Origin: Spirochaetota bacterium
GTDB lineage: Bacteria > Spirochaetota > Spirochaetia > Treponematales > Treponemataceae
Reading direction: 5' to 3'
Assembly (NCBI GenBank): GCA_016285185.1
Contig: JAEEQG010000128.1
Coordinates: 1 to 59,217 of the forward strand
DNA length: 59,217 bases
The position numbers and the translations under genes were made by a program. Within the stretch, counting starts at the first letter, position 1. Each line of letters starts with the position of its first letter. The notes beneath the pieces were generated by a model. The model did not search any database and was not told the DNA's origin. It saw only the letters and a list, made by a program, of their open reading frames with translations. Below, one piece after another: positions 1 through 9,041 of this stretch.

Positions 1-788
1 AAAAGACCGTCTTTGTAAATCTTTATTGTTGCTTTGCCGGACGGATAAATAACATTGTAAAAAATACAGGCAAGGTCTATCCATATTTTGTAAAAATTAC
101 CGGGAAAGATGTTTTTTGTTTTGTTGGTCATGTGGGTAATAAACGCGTCTATGCCTATACTCGCAATATTGAACGCATACCAGGGCGGCAGCACTTTAAG
201 GCTTCTGTCAGCTTTGCCGTTTCCTGCCTGGTCGTCTGTTGTACGGCAATTAACCCTGATGGCTTTTTGCAGTGAAAAATGCGCGTTTGTAGAAAGCAAA
301 TCAAGACTCTCACGCAGGGTTCTGCCGTCAGAACCGTCGTTTCCTGTGCCGAACGGCAGTCTGAAAACCGTTATCCGGTTTTTTATTATCTGCGAATATT
401 CGCCACCAATATCGAATGCTATTTTGGCTAACGCCGTCTGAACTTCAAGCGAAGTTCCGTCTCCGCCAGCGGTGACAATAAGAAAAAATGTTTCGGAATC
501 TTCCGGCATACCTGCTCTTCCGACTATCTTTTGTATGTATTCGTCCAAAGAAGATGTCAGCGATGTTTCATACACATTCACCGTAAGGCTTTTACACTGC
601 TGTTCCTTTGTTTTTGCAAGCGTACTGTAATCCGCAAGAACCCTTTCGTGTTCTGCTGCAAGCTTTTTTTGGGTGAATCCGCCGGCAACAGGGTTTGCGA
701 TAAGTTCCATACAGAGTTTTTTGTCTTTCCATAACGGACAGGCGGAAACAATCGGCTTTAGATACTCGGATAGTTCAATAGCATTCAT
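1..788 (-). CDS. Diacylglycerol/lipid kinase family protein (3' end outside window)
   Basis: A lipid kinase of the diacylglycerol kinase catalytic (DAGK_cat, YegS-like) family, expected to phosphorylate a lipid hydroxyl with ATP at the inner membrane face. I translated it from ATG at 788; the frame stays open to base 1, so at least 262 residues are present and the C-terminus is missing. Visible motifs are NPVAGG near residue 32, the nucleotide-binding TAGGDGTS near residue 107 and the LPFGTGND loop near residue 145, all typical of the family. It lies 24 bases after trkH on the same strand and is probably the last visible gene of the uppP-to-trkH operon. The substrate (diacylglycerol, sphingoid base or other) cannot be told from sequence. 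Confidence 0.8.
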   Translation of the reverse strand, partial: MNAIELSEYLKPIVSACPLWKDKKLCMELIANPVAGGFTQKKLAAEHERVLADYSTLAKTKEQQCKSLTVNVYETSLTSSLDEYIQKIVGRAGMPEDSETFFLIVTAGGDGTSLEVQTALAKIAFDIGGEYSQIIKNRITVFRLPFGTGNDGSDGRTLRESLDLLSTNAHFSLQKAIRVNCRTTDDQAGNGKADRSLKVLPPWYAFNIASIGIDAFITHMTNKTKNIFPGNFYKIWIDLACIFYNVIYPSGKATIKIYKDGL

Positions 789-812
789 AGTGTTATTACC
801 TATATTTGTGTT

Positions 813-2258
813 TTATTTTCTCCAGTATACCGGGAAAAAGAAAATAATCATTGTATAAAGTTCAAGACGTCCTGCCAGCATTGCAAACGAGAACCACAGT
901 TTTGCCGCATCAGCAAAAAATCCGTAATTCTGCGTTGGTCCGACCATAGCAAAGCCCGGTCCGACGTTTCCTACAAGAGCAAGACTTGCCGTAAAAGCCG
1001 AGAACAAATCCGCACCGCCGCAACTTGCAACAAAGGTTGTTATTGCAAGCAGGATAAAGTATACCAGCATAAAAGACGTTACATTAAAAACAATGTCTTT
1101 TCTGCCGGCGCGTCCGTTAAGCCTGATACTAAAAATTCCATGTGGATGTATCATTCTGCGGATTTCGTTTGAAGCCTGTTTTGACATAACAACCCAGCGC
1201 ACAACTTTTACACCGCCGCTTGTTGAACCGGAAGAACCACCGATAAACATCAGCGAGAATATTATCATCTGTGCCGCCGCCGGCCATTTATCAAAGTCAG
1301 CGGTTCCCAAGCCTGTTGTTGTAGTTATGGATACAGCCTGAAACGCTGAAAAACGCAATGCGGAGAAAAAGTTGTTGTATAGCGGCATGATTATAAATGT
1401 TATTGCCAGAGTACAGACAAAAAGAATTGAAACATAAACCTTGAATTCGGTGTTTTCAAGCATTTCTCTGCCTTTGCCTATAAGAACCTGATAGTAAAGA
1501 CTAAAGTTTACACCCGCCAAAGCCATAAATGTGATACATACCCAGTCTATAGCAGCAGAATTGTAATGTCCTATGCTCGCATTCCGTGTGGAAAAACCGC
1601 CTGTTCCCAAAGTTGAAAAAGAGTGCGCAAGAGCGTCAAAAAAACTCATTCCGCAAAGCAAAAGCAGAATTGTCTGGACAACCGTCATTCCAAGATAAAT
1701 AAACCACAGGAGTTTTGCAGTCATAGTTATTTTGGGTGTTATTTTGCCTTTTTCCGGCCCGGTTGTTTCCGCCTTTATAAGCTGAAAACCACCGACGCCT
1801 AAAAGCGGCATAAGTGCTACTGTAAGGGCGACAATTCCCATGCCGCCAAGCCAGCACATTTGAACACGCCACATATTGATGCACTTTGGCAGATTCTCAA
1901 CATCAGACAAAATTGTTGCACCGGTTGTGGTAAAGCCTGAAACACTTTCAAAAATTGCATCGAATACATTTGTAATTGTACCGGACAAAAGGAATGGAAC
2001 AGCACCCAACAAACCGGCTGTTATCCAGCCGGAAGCAACTATTGCAAATCCGCTTCTGGTACTAAGGCGCATATTTTTCTTTTTCCGGAATATGAACAGA
2101 AAAAGACCGGCAACCACATAAACAAAAAGCATTGGAAACAGAAATGCTTTTATAGCTATTGTTTCTCCATAATAAAGTGCAAAAGCGGAGGGAATTAGAA
2201 ATGTTGTCGCTATTATCAACAAAAGAACAGCCAACATCCTGATAACAGTGATAGCCAT
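813..2258 (-). CDS. trkH: Trk/Ktr potassium transporter membrane subunit
   Basis: Membrane pore subunit of a Trk/Ktr potassium uptake system, about 481 residues with some ten hydrophobic segments. The four pore loops of the superfamily are visible: SGFTTTGAT, STLGTGGFS, TTTTGLG and GNVGPGF, each with the filter glycine. A TTG twelve bases further upstream is possible, but the ATG at 2258 is preceded at 5-base spacing by GGAGG and avoids overlap with trkA, so I chose it. It directly follows trkA, which should encode its cytoplasmic gating subunit. Confidence 0.93.
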   Translation of the reverse strand: MAITVIRMLAVLLLIIATTFLIPSAFALYYGETIAIKAFLFPMLFVYVVAGLFLFIFRKKKNMRLSTRSGFAIVASGWITAGLLGAVPFLLSGTITNVFDAIFESVSGFTTTGATILSDVENLPKCINMWRVQMCWLGGMGIVALTVALMPLLGVGGFQLIKAETTGPEKGKITPKITMTAKLLWFIYLGMTVVQTILLLLCGMSFFDALAHSFSTLGTGGFSTRNASIGHYNSAAIDWVCITFMALAGVNFSLYYQVLIGKGREMLENTEFKVYVSILFVCTLAITFIIMPLYNNFFSALRFSAFQAVSITTTTGLGTADFDKWPAAAQMIIFSLMFIGGSSGSTSGGVKVVRWVVMSKQASNEIRRMIHPHGIFSIRLNGRAGRKDIVFNVTSFMLVYFILLAITTFVASCGGADLFSAFTASLALVGNVGPGFAMVGPTQNYGFFADAAKLWFSFAMLAGRLELYTMIIFFFPVYWRK

Positions 2259-2259
2259 T

Positions 2260-3675
2260 TCAGCCTCCAAGCTTGCTCAGAATTTGTTTGTTGTCTTTTG
2301 TTTCAACAATGAATATAAGTTTGTCGCCGGTTTCAAGAATTGTGTTTCCGTCAGCAATCATATAAGTATCCCCTTTGTTGACCAGCAGAACGATAAACGC
2401 TGTTTCCGTGCTTCTTATGTCTTTGAGAGCTTTGCCCCTGATTTTTGAATCCTGCGGAATTTCAAATTCAACAACTTCAAATTCGCCCTCGGAAAGTGTG
2501 TGTACACCGGTAACATTTTTACCGCGCAAATGGCTCAGAATGGCGTCAACAACAACGTCCTTTATAGGAACGGCAACATCAATGTCGATGTTCTTTGCTA
2601 TCAGCGCATAGGCGGAATTTGTTACAAGACAAATACTGCGTTTACAGCCAAGAGTCTTAAAGTATGCGGACGCAACCATGTTAAGTTCGTGGTTGTGTGT
2701 TGCCGCAATAACCAGATCAAAGCGTGAAAGGTTTTCTTCTTCAATGAAAGATTCATCGGTAATGTCAGCGTTATAAACTATTGCATCTTCAAAAGTTTCA
2801 GAAGCTTCTTTTGCAAGGTTATAGTCTTTGTCGATTATTACCAGCTGAGGATGATTCTTTGTATTTTTATCGAACAGTTTTCCTATAATAGATTTGGACT
2901 TTTCTTTTTCTTTCTTTAATATACAGTCCGCAATCTTTGTTCCTATTCTTCCCGCACCCACAAGTGCAATTCTTTTAATCTGATGAACATTGGAACCTGT
3001 CAGTGGCAAAAAAGCACTGAGCTTTTCTTTTTCAATAAGAATAGAAATTGTATCACCGGCTTTAAGTTCTGTATCTCCGACAGGAAGAAACGTTTTTTCG
3101 TCTCTTGTTACAAGTGGAATAAGAACTTTTGTCGGCGACATAGAATTGATGTCTTTAAGCCGTATACCGTCAAGACAGCTTTCTTTTTCTATCTCGACCG
3201 AGGCCATTTCATATTTGGAATCGTCAAATTCAAGAATATCGGCAATGGCTCCATGCTGATACGCCGTAACAATTTCTTCGGCAGCGGCTACATCTGGATG
3301 AATCATGTAGTCAATGCCGTACATGTGCCGGTTAGAAGCTGATACAGCGTTTGAATTTGAATAATAGTCGTAATTTCTTACTCTGGCGATTTTTATAATG
3401 TCAGGATAGACGGAATCAACCAAGGAGCAGGTTATCATATTTATTTCATCGGACTTGGTTAGAGCTATAAGCGCATCAGCCTTTGATATACCAGCCTGTT
3501 CCAGTGTGTTAAGGTTGTTTCCGTTTGCCTGAATAACCAGACAGTCCACGCTGTTTGACGCATGCCGAACGGTTTCTTCATCGTTGTCAATTAAGACAAC
3601 ATCCATCTTTTCTGAAACAAGTCGCTTTGCTAACTGCAGTCCGGTAAAACCTGCTCCGATGATTATTATTTTCAA
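2260..3675 (-). CDS. trkA: Trk system potassium uptake regulatory subunit TrkA
   Basis: Cytoplasmic nucleotide-binding subunit that gates TrkH. The 471 residues contain two tandem RCK units: each has a Rossmann fold (GAGFTG near residue 7; GAGRIG near residue 240) followed by a TrkA-C ligand-binding domain. Two RCK units in one chain is the E. coli TrkA layout rather than the single-RCK KtrA layout. The start is TTG at 3675, because the first Rossmann strand begins at residue 2 and no ATG is available; this TTG overlaps the TGA of the ECF gene, suggesting translational coupling. Confidence 0.93.
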   Translation of the reverse strand: MKIIIIGAGFTGLQLAKRLVSEKMDVVLIDNDEETVRHASNSVDCLVIQANGNNLNTLEQAGISKADALIALTKSDEINMITCSLVDSVYPDIIKIARVRNYDYYSNSNAVSASNRHMYGIDYMIHPDVAAAEEIVTAYQHGAIADILEFDDSKYEMASVEIEKESCLDGIRLKDINSMSPTKVLIPLVTRDEKTFLPVGDTELKAGDTISILIEKEKLSAFLPLTGSNVHQIKRIALVGAGRIGTKIADCILKKEKEKSKSIIGKLFDKNTKNHPQLVIIDKDYNLAKEASETFEDAIVYNADITDESFIEEENLSRFDLVIAATHNHELNMVASAYFKTLGCKRSICLVTNSAYALIAKNIDIDVAVPIKDVVVDAILSHLRGKNVTGVHTLSEGEFEVVEFEIPQDSKIRGKALKDIRSTETAFIVLLVNKGDTYMIADGNTILETGDKLIFIVETKDNKQILSKLGG

Positions 3676-4277
3676 TCTTGGTCTGCCTCTGAAAGACGAG
3701 ATTTATTGCGGTTTGTATATCCCAATACACAACCTACAACCGCAACTGTTATTATAACTGCCGCTGCCGCTTCAATTAACGCCTGTGGCATCAAGCTTGC
3801 AATTACCACAATAAAACCTTTATTCTCAAAGATTTGGGTAATTTGTTCCCTGAACAACAGGAATAACGAGCCGATTACCAGAACAGTATTCGTAAGCGAA
3901 CCGAAAAAGGCCGCAACAGCTGCTGGTATTATTTTAGGCAATATTTTGATTTTTCGCAACAAATAAAAAACTGCCCAGGCAACTAAGCCTATACAAGCGC
4001 GCGGAACAACGGATACAAGAGGATTTACAAAGAACGGATCCAAAACGCCGGTCGGCGAGATTGCCGCCTGAATCATACTCCAGACACCAAAAATGAGTCC
4101 GATTATAAGTCCTGCAACCGGACCTTCAAGAATTGCACCGATAATTACAGGCACATGAAGAATTGTTATTGCTGCACCTGCAAAGGGGATAAATCCCAGT
4201 TTGGTAACACCCAGTAAAATACTTAATGCGCTAAGTGCGCCGGTAACGGCGATTTTTTTAATCAACTTCTTTTTCAT
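3672..4277 (-). CDS. ECF transporter S component (substrate-binding membrane protein)
   Basis: A 201-residue, strongly hydrophobic protein with about six membrane segments that resembles S components of energy-coupling factor transporters, which capture vitamins or related small molecules. The glycine-rich segments (GPVAGLIIGLIFG and the LPKIIPAAVAAF region) fit that family. No ECF ATPase or T component is encoded nearby, so it would use a shared module elsewhere. It lies 51 bases after the malic enzyme gene and overlaps trkA. The substrate is not predictable; location beside potassium transport genes does not define it. Confidence 0.75.
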   Translation of the reverse strand: MKKKLIKKIAVTGALSALSILLGVTKLGFIPFAGAAITILHVPVIIGAILEGPVAGLIIGLIFGVWSMIQAAISPTGVLDPFFVNPLVSVVPRACIGLVAWAVFYLLRKIKILPKIIPAAVAAFFGSLTNTVLVIGSLFLLFREQITQIFENKGFIVVIASLMPQALIEAAAAVIITVAVVGCVLGYTNRNKSRLSEADQD

Positions 4278-4328
4278 AAAATTTACCTTATTATAAAACT
4301 TTCTTTAGTTCAACCTCTTCCGGCGGGC

Positions 4329-5507
4329 TTAAAGCTCCGCGACACCTATTTTTCGCGCGGTTTCTGCAACTGCCGCAGCAACGGCTTTTGCAACACGCGG
4401 GTCAAATGGTGACGGAATTACATAATCAGGCTTCAGCTCTTCTTCCTTTATAAGTGAAGCCAAGCCCATCGCCGCCGCCATTTTCATTTCTTCCGTTATT
4501 TTTCGGGCACGTACATCAAGAGCACCTCTGAACAGTCCCGGAAACGCAAGAACGTTGTTTACCTGATTCGGAAAATCGGAACGTCCTGTGCCAATAACCT
4601 TTGCTCCGCCTGCAACTGCGTCCGCATAGGGGATTTCGGGTTCCGGATTTGCCATTGCAAAGATAATCGGGTCTTTTTTCATAGATGCAACCATTTCTTT
4701 TGTAATAAGATTGGGTTTGGAAACACCTATAAAAATGTCCGCTTCTTTCATCGCATCCTGCAGGCTGAGTCTGCGGTTCTGTTTGTTTGTTATAAGACAA
4801 AGTTCCTTTGTTAAAAAGTTGTAGTTTTCGTAATCGTCTTTCAGTACAATTCCCTTGCTGTTAAAACCGAGAATATCTTTTATACCGAAATCCAGCAGCA
4901 TACGACAGATTGAACTTCCAGCGGCACCCATCCCACTGACAACGGCGGTAACATCTTCTTTCTTTTTTCCGATTAACTTTAATGCGTTGCTTACAGCAGC
5001 AGTTACAACTATCGCTGTTCCGTGCTGATCATCGTGAAAAACCGGAATATTCAGTTCTTTTATCAGTGTGCGCTCAATCTCCACACAACGCGGTGCGGAA
5101 ATGTCTTCAAGATTGATTCCGCCAAAGCTTGGAGCAAGTGCCTTACAAATACTTATTATTTCTTTTGGATCTTTTGTATCAAGGCAAATTGGTACACAGT
5201 CAACACCGCCGAATTTTTTGAAAAGCACAGCCTTGCCTTCCATAACCGGCAGACCTGCTTCCGGTCCAATGTCACCAAGCCCGAGAACCGCCGTACCATC
5301 GCTTACAACGGCGATTGTGTTTCCTTTCCAAGTGTAGTTGTAAACCTGCTTTTTGTCTTTTGAGATAGCCCTGCAGGGTTCTGCAACGCCGGGCGTATAA
5401 GCCAGTGACAAATCCTTTGTATCGTTAAGCGGCATTTTTAATTCAGTTGAGATTTTTCCTTTCCAAATGCCGTGCTTTTCAAGAGATTCTTCGTAAATTG
5501 TAGCCAT
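4329..5507 (-). CDS. NAD(P)-dependent malic enzyme
   Basis: Converts malate to pyruvate and CO2 with reduction of NAD(P). At 392 residues it matches the short bacterial malic enzymes without a phosphotransacetylase-like extension. Visible are the SLAYTPGVAEPC segment near residue 34, the metal and substrate region DDQHGTAIV near residue 158, and the Rossmann motif SGMGAAGSS near residue 190. The start ATG is preceded by AAGGAA. It follows uppP by 9 bases in the same operon. In a fermentative treponeme it could feed pyruvate towards acetate, which fits the acetate kinase gene elsewhere in the window, though that link is inference. Confidence 0.92.
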   Translation of the reverse strand: MATIYEESLEKHGIWKGKISTELKMPLNDTKDLSLAYTPGVAEPCRAISKDKKQVYNYTWKGNTIAVVSDGTAVLGLGDIGPEAGLPVMEGKAVLFKKFGGVDCVPICLDTKDPKEIISICKALAPSFGGINLEDISAPRCVEIERTLIKELNIPVFHDDQHGTAIVVTAAVSNALKLIGKKKEDVTAVVSGMGAAGSSICRMLLDFGIKDILGFNSKGIVLKDDYENYNFLTKELCLITNKQNRRLSLQDAMKEADIFIGVSKPNLITKEMVASMKKDPIIFAMANPEPEIPYADAVAGGAKVIGTGRSDFPNQVNNVLAFPGLFRGALDVRARKITEEMKMAAAMGLASLIKEEELKPDYVIPSPFDPRVAKAVAAAVAETARKIGVAEL

Positions 5508-5516
5508 TCTAATTCC

Positions 5517-6329
5517 TTATTTCAAAAATATCAGAGTAATTATTCCAAGTGGAATAAGATATGCGGCAAACCATCCCAGTTTGCCTTTTTTTACTATTTT
5601 CATCAGTACCTTTAATGCGAATAAGCCGGACAAAAAGGCCGCCGCGCAACCAAGCAACAGCACCGGTAAAGAAACTGAAGATGTCAGCGAATCCAGGTCT
5701 TTCAGTTCCAGAAGAAATGCTCCCAAAATTGCGGGTATCGACAGAATAAAAGCGAATTCACCGGCTGTTTCCCGCTTCATACTTGAAAACAAAGCACCCG
5801 AAATGGTAATACCGGAACGCGAAATTCCGGGCAGAACACCAAAGCCCTGCGCCAGTCCACAGATAACACCCTGTTTTATGGAAACACCATCGTTCTGAGT
5901 TTTGTTTTCAGTGTTTTTCTTGGCGAAAAACTCAGAAAAGACCAGCAGCAGTGCTGTCAGAATAAAGCCTGCAGATATAAACTTTATAGGCAGTTTTTCA
6001 ACAACGTCCTTAAAAGCGATACCCATAATTCCGGTTATAATCGTTCCGCAAATCAAAGCAACAATATATATTTGCAAAGGTTTATCTTCCGGTTGTTCTT
6101 TCCGTGTAATAAACCTGAAAAACACTTTTATAAGTTCCCAAATCGGTTTGTAAAAAAACAAAACAACCGCGCACAATGTTGCCAAATGCAGCATTACATC
6201 GTACAAAAGCGGGATTTCTTCCAAGCTGAACAAGTTTTTCAAAACAGCCAGATGTCCTGAGCTGGAAACCGGCAGAAATTCTGTAAGTCCCTGCAAAAGG
6301 CCCAAAAGCAAAGATTGTAAATATGACAT
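5517..6329 (-). CDS. uppP: Undecaprenyl-diphosphatase
   Basis: Integral membrane phosphatase (BacA type) that converts undecaprenyl diphosphate to the monophosphate, recycling the lipid carrier for peptidoglycan; the family also confers bacitracin tolerance. The 270 residues contain both hallmark motifs: EFLPVSSSGH near residue 17 and PGISRSGIT near residue 168. GAGGAG lies just upstream of the ATG, and a promoter (6349-6377) precedes it, so it is probably the first gene of the minus-strand operon running to the lipid kinase. Confidence 0.95.
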   Translation of the reverse strand: MSYLQSLLLGLLQGLTEFLPVSSSGHLAVLKNLFSLEEIPLLYDVMLHLATLCAVVLFFYKPIWELIKVFFRFITRKEQPEDKPLQIYIVALICGTIITGIMGIAFKDVVEKLPIKFISAGFILTALLLVFSEFFAKKNTENKTQNDGVSIKQGVICGLAQGFGVLPGISRSGITISGALFSSMKRETAGEFAFILSIPAILGAFLLELKDLDSLTSSVSLPVLLLGCAAAFLSGLFALKVLMKIVKKGKLGWFAAYLIPLGIITLIFLK

Positions 6330-6348
6330 ATACTCCTCAACTGCTGTG

Positions 6349-6377
6349 ATTATGACTTATTAGGCAAAGAGTAGCAA
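6349..6377 (-). promoter_or_regulatory. Predicted promoter of the uppP operon
   Basis: TTGCTA at 6372-6377 and CATAAT at 6349-6354, separated by exactly 17 bases. The start codon follows 19 bases after the -10, leaving room for the GAGGAG ribosome site, so this transcript has a normal short leader. Confidence 0.6.
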
Positions 6378-6421
6378 TAGACATTGAAACGGTATTACTA
6401 TGATTTTTACGAAAACCTGTA

Positions 6422-7606
6422 TTAAACCAGTTTACCGATATGACCTGTGGAGTTAATCTCCGATAATGATTCCAAAATAGAAGGACCTGTTCCCAAGGGA
6501 GAGGCAAGGCTTGGCAGGGCAAAAAAGCGGTCGATGAACATTCCTGCCGCACCAAAAGCAACTGCAAGATGACCGAGAGAAGAAAGTCGTACTTCGCAAT
6601 TATGTGTTGAATCATACGGCCATTGGTAAATAATACGTTTGTTTATCATCTCCGCCAGCTTTTGTGCATAATCCGCTGGTAACCCGCCTATGTAGACAGT
6701 TTCCAGATTCAGCATATTCACAAGAAATGCTACATGCATCGCCAGTTCATAGAAAATGGAATTCTTTTCGTTTATGTCAGCTTCAGCTATTTCCATGTTT
6801 TCTTCTATCGAAAGGAATTGCCCCAGTTTGCTGCCATTCCAAAGGAGACTTCGGAATTCACCGGCAGAAAAATCGTTACCTTTGTAAATCTTTCCGTTGA
6901 TTATCAATCCTGTACCAACTGAAATCTGGCTACCATCCAACTTGGCTTTTTCGTGCTTTTGCCTGATTTCCATCAATAAAAAAATACTGTTCTGTGTTCC
7001 CATATCGTGCATAAGCGTTCTTTCGCTGTAACAACAACAACGTGCATCATTTTCAATAAGTACAGGCATCTCTGCTTTGACCGAAGCAAGGTGCGAAAAC
7101 GGGAAAGGTGAAGAAACCGACAACGGAATTGATTGCAAGATAATACCTGCATCGCTGTTTACAACACCGGATAATCCCGTTCCGATTCCAACGATCTTTA
7201 TATTGCGTTTTTCGGCTTCAGCTTTTAAAACCATACGGGCTCTTTCAAAAACTCCAAGGCAATCACTGACCGGCATCTTTTCTGTGTATTCAAATAAAAC
7301 ATTTCCGGGTAAATCCAAAAGACAGCAGACAAATCCTTCCAGATTTATTTCAATACCGCCTACTGCGGCAAAGCTTTTTGTAATTTCCAAATAAACCGGT
7401 TTGCGACCTCCAAGAGGACCTGTCGTCCCTTGTGCATATTCTGAAACTATTCCGATATTAACAAGTGAAGAAACAATTTTCGTAACAGTTGACTTATCCA
7501 ATCCGAGTTCTGTTGCTATTTCAATACGGCTTATACCATTTTTTTGCCATATAAGCCTGAGTATTCGCGAAACATTTATATCGGACTGGGAATTTATCAT
7601 TTTCAT
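6422..7606 (-). CDS. ROK-family transcriptional regulator
   Basis: A NagC/XylR-type sugar-responsive repressor of 394 residues. Residues 1-75 form a winged helix-turn-helix (ISRIEIATELGLDKSTVTKIV), and the rest is a ROK sugar-kinase fold with GIGTGLSG near residue 132 and ISVGTGLIINGKIY near residue 229. The CxCGxxGCxE zinc motif usual in ROK kinases and many ROK repressors is missing after the AGEF segment, so kinase activity is unlikely. No sugar transport or catabolic operon is adjacent, so its target and inducer are unknown. The ATG has no ribosome site and lies 9 bases after a TATAAT. Confidence 0.85.
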   Translation of the reverse strand: MKMINSQSDINVSRILRLIWQKNGISRIEIATELGLDKSTVTKIVSSLVNIGIVSEYAQGTTGPLGGRKPVYLEITKSFAAVGGIEINLEGFVCCLLDLPGNVLFEYTEKMPVSDCLGVFERARMVLKAEAEKRNIKIVGIGTGLSGVVNSDAGIILQSIPLSVSSPFPFSHLASVKAEMPVLIENDARCCCYSERTLMHDMGTQNSIFLLMEIRQKHEKAKLDGSQISVGTGLIINGKIYKGNDFSAGEFRSLLWNGSKLGQFLSIEENMEIAEADINEKNSIFYELAMHVAFLVNMLNLETVYIGGLPADYAQKLAEMINKRIIYQWPYDSTHNCEVRLSSLGHLAVAFGAAGMFIDRFFALPSLASPLGTGPSILESLSEINSTGHIGKLV

Positions 7607-7615
7607 GGTTAGTTG

Positions 7616-7644
7616 ATTATATGAACATACTACTTATTTTTCAA
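7616..7644 (-). promoter_or_regulatory. Predicted promoter of the ROK regulator (near-leaderless)
   Basis: TTGAAA at 7639-7644 and a perfect TATAAT at 7616-7621 with a 17-base spacer. The ATG at 7606 follows after 9 bases and no Shine-Dalgarno sequence is present, so transcription should begin 0-3 bases before the start codon. Confidence 0.7.
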
Positions 7645-7695
7645 GATAATTGTTTTATTAAAAGAAACTGAAAAAATTATCAGAAAGTTTTAATG

Positions 7696-7724
7696 TTTTA
7701 TTTTAACTTTGATGATATTATAAT
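7696..7724 (+). promoter_or_regulatory. Predicted promoter of the proline-rich protein gene
   Basis: A perfect TATAAT at 7719-7724 lies within a T-rich stretch; the best -35 at 17 bases spacing is a poor TTTTAT. The leader is about 25 bases and contains AAGGAG 7 bases before the ATG. Confidence 0.45.
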
Positions 7725-7752
7725 GCTGTAATCAAAAACCAAGGAGTACAAT

Positions 7753-8160
7753 ATGAGATTCAGAATGCTAAAAAGTGTTATAATGCTTGCTATTTTTGCG
7801 CTACTTTCATGTTCTTTGTTTGCAACTGACAAAAAATCTAACTCTGCGAAAGTAAATGGAGATGTCCGCATAAGCGTTGACCTTGATTTTGGTATCATAA
7901 GAATTGGAACTTCAATACCACCCAGGAGATGTCCGCCACCGCCGCCACCTGTACATAATCCTCCGCCAAAAGCGCATAAACATGCTTTACCACCGCCACC
8001 ACCACCCAGAAGATGTCCCCCACCGCCACCAAGACGTGTGCGTCATCACAGAGCTGTGAGAAAGGTTGTTATAAACCCTACAAAACCATTACCACCGAGT
8101 ACACATTTTTACCCGGATTTATATGGGGATACTGATTCTGATACAGAAATAACAAAATAA
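7753..8160 (+). CDS. Small exported proline/histidine/arginine-rich protein
   Basis: A 135-residue protein I cannot assign to a family. Residues 1-25 form a signal peptide ending either at a type I site (SLFA then T) or at a lipobox-like LLSC. Residues 57-100 hold three runs of five to seven prolines interspersed with RRC and HNPPP segments, including two PRRCPPPPP units, followed by a basic RRVRHHRAVRK stretch and an acidic C-terminus (DTDSDTE). The ribosome site AAGGAG is clear. It may be a periplasmic or surface structural protein; the Cys, His and Arg could bind metal or nucleic acid, but that is speculation. It is upstream of two lipoprotein genes. Confidence 0.7.
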   Translation: MRFRMLKSVIMLAIFALLSCSLFATDKKSNSAKVNGDVRISVDLDFGIIRIGTSIPPRRCPPPPPPVHNPPPKAHKHALPPPPPPRRCPPPPPRRVRHHRAVRKVVINPTKPLPPSTHFYPDLYGDTDSDTEITK

Positions 8161-8227
8161 ATAAAAAAGAATTCACAAATTCTATTAAAATGTGCAAAAA
8201 AGTGAATTTGTTTTCTATATATTATGT

Positions 8228-9028
8228 ATGAGAAAACTTATTCACTTTTTTATTTTTATAACTCTGTTTCCGTCTTTCGTTTTTTACGGATGTGGCGGTG
8301 GGGGCGGAAACAATGCTTTCATGGTTCAGGATACTTTTTATCAGGCTCCTGCAGAATTTGAACTTGTCTTTCCTGACAATGTTCCTTTTTTTATTACAGA
8401 CTACAAACTTGTTTGGTTGGATGAAAACTACTGTTTACAGCAAAAAAATCTGCCTGCCGGTACAAAAACAGAAAATGTCCGATTTTCACTCAATAAAACA
8501 ACACCTATCCTTCTTTATCCACTAATAAACGGAACCCAGTTTTTTATTCCATCCGGTGCGGTTTATCCTTTCGGTAACATTGAAAATGAAAAAATCCATC
8601 TTTTGCAGGAAGCAGGTTATGCCGCCGAAATATTACAATCAATTCTTTCCGTTGTTTCTCCTCATAACATTGAAGAAAAAGAATATTTTTGCAGTTATTT
8701 TAACTGGGATCATTTTGTAGAAAGTCTGGGAAAACACAAACCTTTGTATCTGTTGGACAAAGAAAAAATAATAACGGGTATTTGCAGCGGGACAATGAAA
8801 GCTGCCAACATAAAAAAGGTAAAAACCTTTTCCATATCCAGCTCACAGGTTCCTACAAGTATTGAATGGCTTTATTCACCGGAGATTACAGAGGGTAATA
8901 TCCTTGCTAAAGACAAATTTGAAATATCACAAAACGGTTCAATGTTTTATTCTAATTTGGGAATTATCAAAATTGAAAAACAATCATCTTCTTCAAATTC
9001 ACTTGTCATAACTGAGCTTGCAAGGTAA
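8228..9028 (+). CDS. Putative lipoprotein of unknown function
   Basis: A 266-residue protein starting at ATG 8228, chosen over an upstream GTG because it places a proper lipoprotein signal at the N-terminus: basic MRK, a hydrophobic stretch, then the lipobox VFYGC followed by a GGGGG linker. No domain is recognised; the body is mixed and soluble. No ribosome site precedes the start, and an AT-rich TATATA/TATATT sequence lies directly before it. The next lipoprotein gene starts 13 bases after its stop, so the two are likely co-expressed and may act together in the envelope. Confidence 0.75.
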   Translation: MRKLIHFFIFITLFPSFVFYGCGGGGGNNAFMVQDTFYQAPAEFELVFPDNVPFFITDYKLVWLDENYCLQQKNLPAGTKTENVRFSLNKTTPILLYPLINGTQFFIPSGAVYPFGNIENEKIHLLQEAGYAAEILQSILSVVSPHNIEEKEYFCSYFNWDHFVESLGKHKPLYLLDKEKIITGICSGTMKAANIKKVKTFSISSSQVPTSIEWLYSPEITEGNILAKDKFEISQNGSMFYSNLGIIKIEKQSSSSNSLVITELAR

Positions 9029-9041
9029 AATCAATGTATTC

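Noticed and set aside
8170-8208. AATTCAC/GTGAATT inverted repeat as a terminator or operator
   Set aside because: Seven-base arms, a 25-base loop and no T run; expected by chance in AT-rich DNA.
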